Source: Stenotrophomonas sp. 704A1 (GTDB taxonomy: Bacteria > Pseudomonadota > Gammaproteobacteria > Xanthomonadales > Xanthomonadaceae). Taken from it: a stretch of 64,000 nucleotides of DNA. The notes under the pieces were generated by a model that did not search any database, had not been told where the DNA came from, and saw only the letters and a program-made list of their open reading frames with translations. Location: NCBI RefSeq assembly GCF_030549525.1, contig NZ_CP130831.1:397501-461500 (forward strand), given 5' to 3'. The position numbers and the translations under genes are program-made. Shown here piece after piece: positions 62,557 to 64,000 of the stretch. How positions within the stretch are numbered: position 1 is the stretch's first letter; every line of letters starts with the position of its first letter.

Positions 62557-62784
62557 TCAGCGCAGCGCGCGGTCCACACCCTTGCGCTGCAGTTCCTTGT
62601 CGCAGGCCTCGCTGATCGGCGCGACCGGCAGCGGCGGCCGCGCGTTGCGCGGGTCGCGCAGCGCCGGCTGCTCGCGGTATGCATCCAGCTGCTGCTGGCA
62701 CGTGTAGGAAATCGGGTCCAGCTCGGTGGCGGCAGTGGAGCAGGCGGCGAGCAGCGCCAGCGCTGGCAGCAGGAGAATGCGCAT
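62557..62784 (-). CDS. Small lipoprotein
   Basis: A 75-aa protein: MRILLLPALALLAAC with lipobox LAAC, then 60 residues with two further Cys (SYTCQQQL, SEACDKEL). Conserved-looking tail ELQRKGVDRALR. Function unknown. 48 nt before the DUF2145 gene on the same strand, so probably first in that operon. Confidence 0.83.
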   Translation of the reverse strand: MRILLLPALALLAACSTAATELDPISYTCQQQLDAYREQPALRDPRNARPPLPVAPISEACDKELQRKGVDRALR

Positions 62785-62875
62785 GGGACATCCGTTCCGA
62801 TGGGGAAGGCCCGACTCTACCCGTGCCGGGGGCGCGACGTGTTCAGAAATCGCTGCTGGGCCGTGCCGGCCGGCA

Positions 62876-63841
62876 TTACCGCACTGCCAGCCGCGCCTTC
62901 ACCTGCGCAGCGATGCGTGCGGTTTCGCGCAGCGGTTCGATGCGGTCGTATTGCCAGTCCAGCCAGTGCGGCTGCAACCGGCCGCGTTCGCGCAGCTGCT
63001 GCTGGAACCGAGCCAGGCGCCCCTGCGCGGTGCCGGGCAGGGCCACCATCACCGGCATGCGGGTGGCGCTGGCCTCGGACAGCAGGTTCACCGAATCCGG
63101 CGAGACCAGCACGCGGTTGGCCCAGCCGAGCAGGCCGGCGTACGGGTTCACGCCGTCGCCGCCATCGCCCCAGATCACATGCGGCAGGTCGGCGAATTTC
63201 GCGCGCAGGATCTCGGCCAGTGCCGGCGGCGTGCGTCGCGAGGTGGTGGCCAGCAGGCTGCCTCCCTCGCTGCGGATCTGCGTGGCCAGCGCCTCGAACA
63301 CGCCGACCATCGCGGCCTCGTCCCACGGCGCCAGCGGCGTCGGCCCGCCCACCAGCAGCGCCGTGCGCGGGCCGGGCAGGGTGCTGAAGCTGGCGAACGC
63401 CGCGCGGCCCCAGGCCAGCCAGTCGTCGTCCACCGGGTTCAGGCTGCCCAGCAGGGTCAGTACATTGCTGCCGCGCAGGGCGTCATGCTCGGGCACCACC
63501 ACCAGGTCCCAATGGCGCGCGCCGATGCGCGGGTCCAGGATCTGCACCACCTGGCTGCCGCGCGCGCGCAGCACCCGCAGCGCACCGGCGGCCTGGCGGC
63601 CACAACCGATGGCCAGTGCCGGCGCCTCGGCTGCGAGTGTCGCCAATGCCTCGCCGTAACCCTTCACATCGCCGGGCAGCCGCCGCGGCGCCAGCCAGCG
63701 CCACGGCGCCCGCGGCTGCAGGACCAGCGGTCGGTGGCTGCCCTGGCGCAGCGCCGAGGCCAGCGCGACGGCCTGCCGGACATTGCCGGCGCGGCCATCG
63801 GTGACCGTCCATGGCGCGCTCGATCGTTTCACCATTGGCAT
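62876..63841 (-). CDS. ELM1/GtrOC1 family protein
   Basis: A 321-aa protein resembling the mitochondrial-fission ELM1 family found in many bacteria: VTDGRAGNVRQAVALA, LAIGCGRQAAGAL, VVQILDPRIG, DLVVVPEHD, VLVSPDSVNLLSEAS and a two-Rossmann, glycosyltransferase-like layout. Bacterial function is unknown; a cell-surface glycosyl role is suggested by related proteins. MVKRSS at 63835 is an alternative start. Confidence 0.85.
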   Translation of the reverse strand: MPMVKRSSAPWTVTDGRAGNVRQAVALASALRQGSHRPLVLQPRAPWRWLAPRRLPGDVKGYGEALATLAAEAPALAIGCGRQAAGALRVLRARGSQVVQILDPRIGARHWDLVVVPEHDALRGSNVLTLLGSLNPVDDDWLAWGRAAFASFSTLPGPRTALLVGGPTPLAPWDEAAMVGVFEALATQIRSEGGSLLATTSRRTPPALAEILRAKFADLPHVIWGDGGDGVNPYAGLLGWANRVLVSPDSVNLLSEASATRMPVMVALPGTAQGRLARFQQQLRERGRLQPHWLDWQYDRIEPLRETARIAAQVKARLAVR

Positions 63842-63957
63842 TAATTCGTTTCAGCCCTGCTGGGTGTTGCAACAGTCGCGACACTCTACACTGCGGCTCG
63901 ACGTTTCGCCCCGCGCCGCCCGCGGGCACTGACCTTAGCCGCCCTGGAGATCCACCG

Positions 63958-64000
63958 ATGTCCCACGCGCTCGACGCTGCCGCACTGGACCAGCTGTTCC
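63958..64000 (+). CDS. 5' end of a gene cut by the window edge (possible nitroreductase/RutE-type)
   Basis: ATG 63958 follows CTGGAGATCCACCG (GGAG SD). Only 14 codons are visible (MSHALDAAALDQLF). The opening resembles malonic semialdehyde reductase (RutE/nitroreductase family), but the fragment is too short for certainty. Confidence 0.5.
   Translation, partial: MSHALDAAALDQLF

Overview
The window reads as a high-GC gammaproteobacterial chromosome of the Xanthomonadaceae, most likely a Stenotrophomonas of the maltophilia group. The basis is the GC-rich coding style, the gene families and order, and many short palindromic repeats with a GTAG head (GTAGAGTCGAGCC and GGTAGCGCCGGGC types) that resemble the GTAG/REP elements known from S. 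maltophilia. No prophage, integrase, CRISPR array or tRNA was seen; the region looks like core chromosome with one specialised accessory-looking locus.

Layout. 1-2773: 3' part of a 23S rRNA gene followed by two identical 5S rRNA genes, each with its own terminator. 2904-8369: envelope and exported proteins (M28 peptidase lipoprotein, VNG-repeat exported protein, EnvC-like hydrolase activator, CtpA-like protease). 8461-12633: rhomboid protease, FadL-type porin, and a PnuC/NadR nicotinamide riboside salvage pair. 12657-15875: short PutA (proline to glutamate). 16149-24793: aa3-type cytochrome c oxidase operon (coxB, ctaD, small protein, ctaG, ctaE, DUF2909, SURF1, SCO-like, ctaA, ctaB), covering the subunits, copper delivery and heme A synthesis. 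24877-30013 (minus): BASS-type transporter, periplasmic phosphatase-like protein, dnaG, yihY, yqeY and rpsU, a variant of the macromolecular-synthesis operon with tsaD divergent from rpsU. 30181-37823: tsaD, folB, a YbdG-like mechanosensitive channel, a cytosolic GH3 glucosidase with a LacI-type operator, a PQQ-type sugar dehydrogenase and small membrane proteins.

38313-50878 is the most interesting part. A MurR/RpiR-type regulator, a dipeptide epimerase, an NlpC/P60 endopeptidase, an L,D-transpeptidase-fold protein and an amino acid permease (minus) face a transglutaminase-like protein, an Oar-like TonB-dependent receptor, a beta-lactamase-fold serine hydrolase and a VanX-type D-Ala-D-Ala dipeptidase (plus). 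The shared divergent promoter region holds a GGAATATTTATTCC palindrome. I infer a dedicated system that captures, trims and catabolises peptidoglycan peptides.

50993-64000: small membrane and EF-hand proteins, a HAD hydrolase, 2-oxoadipate dioxygenase/decarboxylase, an exact 38-bp-period REP array, a CoA-transferase, glnE, a VUT transporter, an uncharacterised four-gene periplasmic cluster, an ELM1-family protein, and the first codons of a gene that runs off the end. Several genes (pnuC, the rhomboid, yihY, tsaD, HAD, the 52890 gene, glnE) carry a -10-like hexamer 6-7 nt before ATG and no Shine-Dalgarno, suggesting leaderless transcripts.
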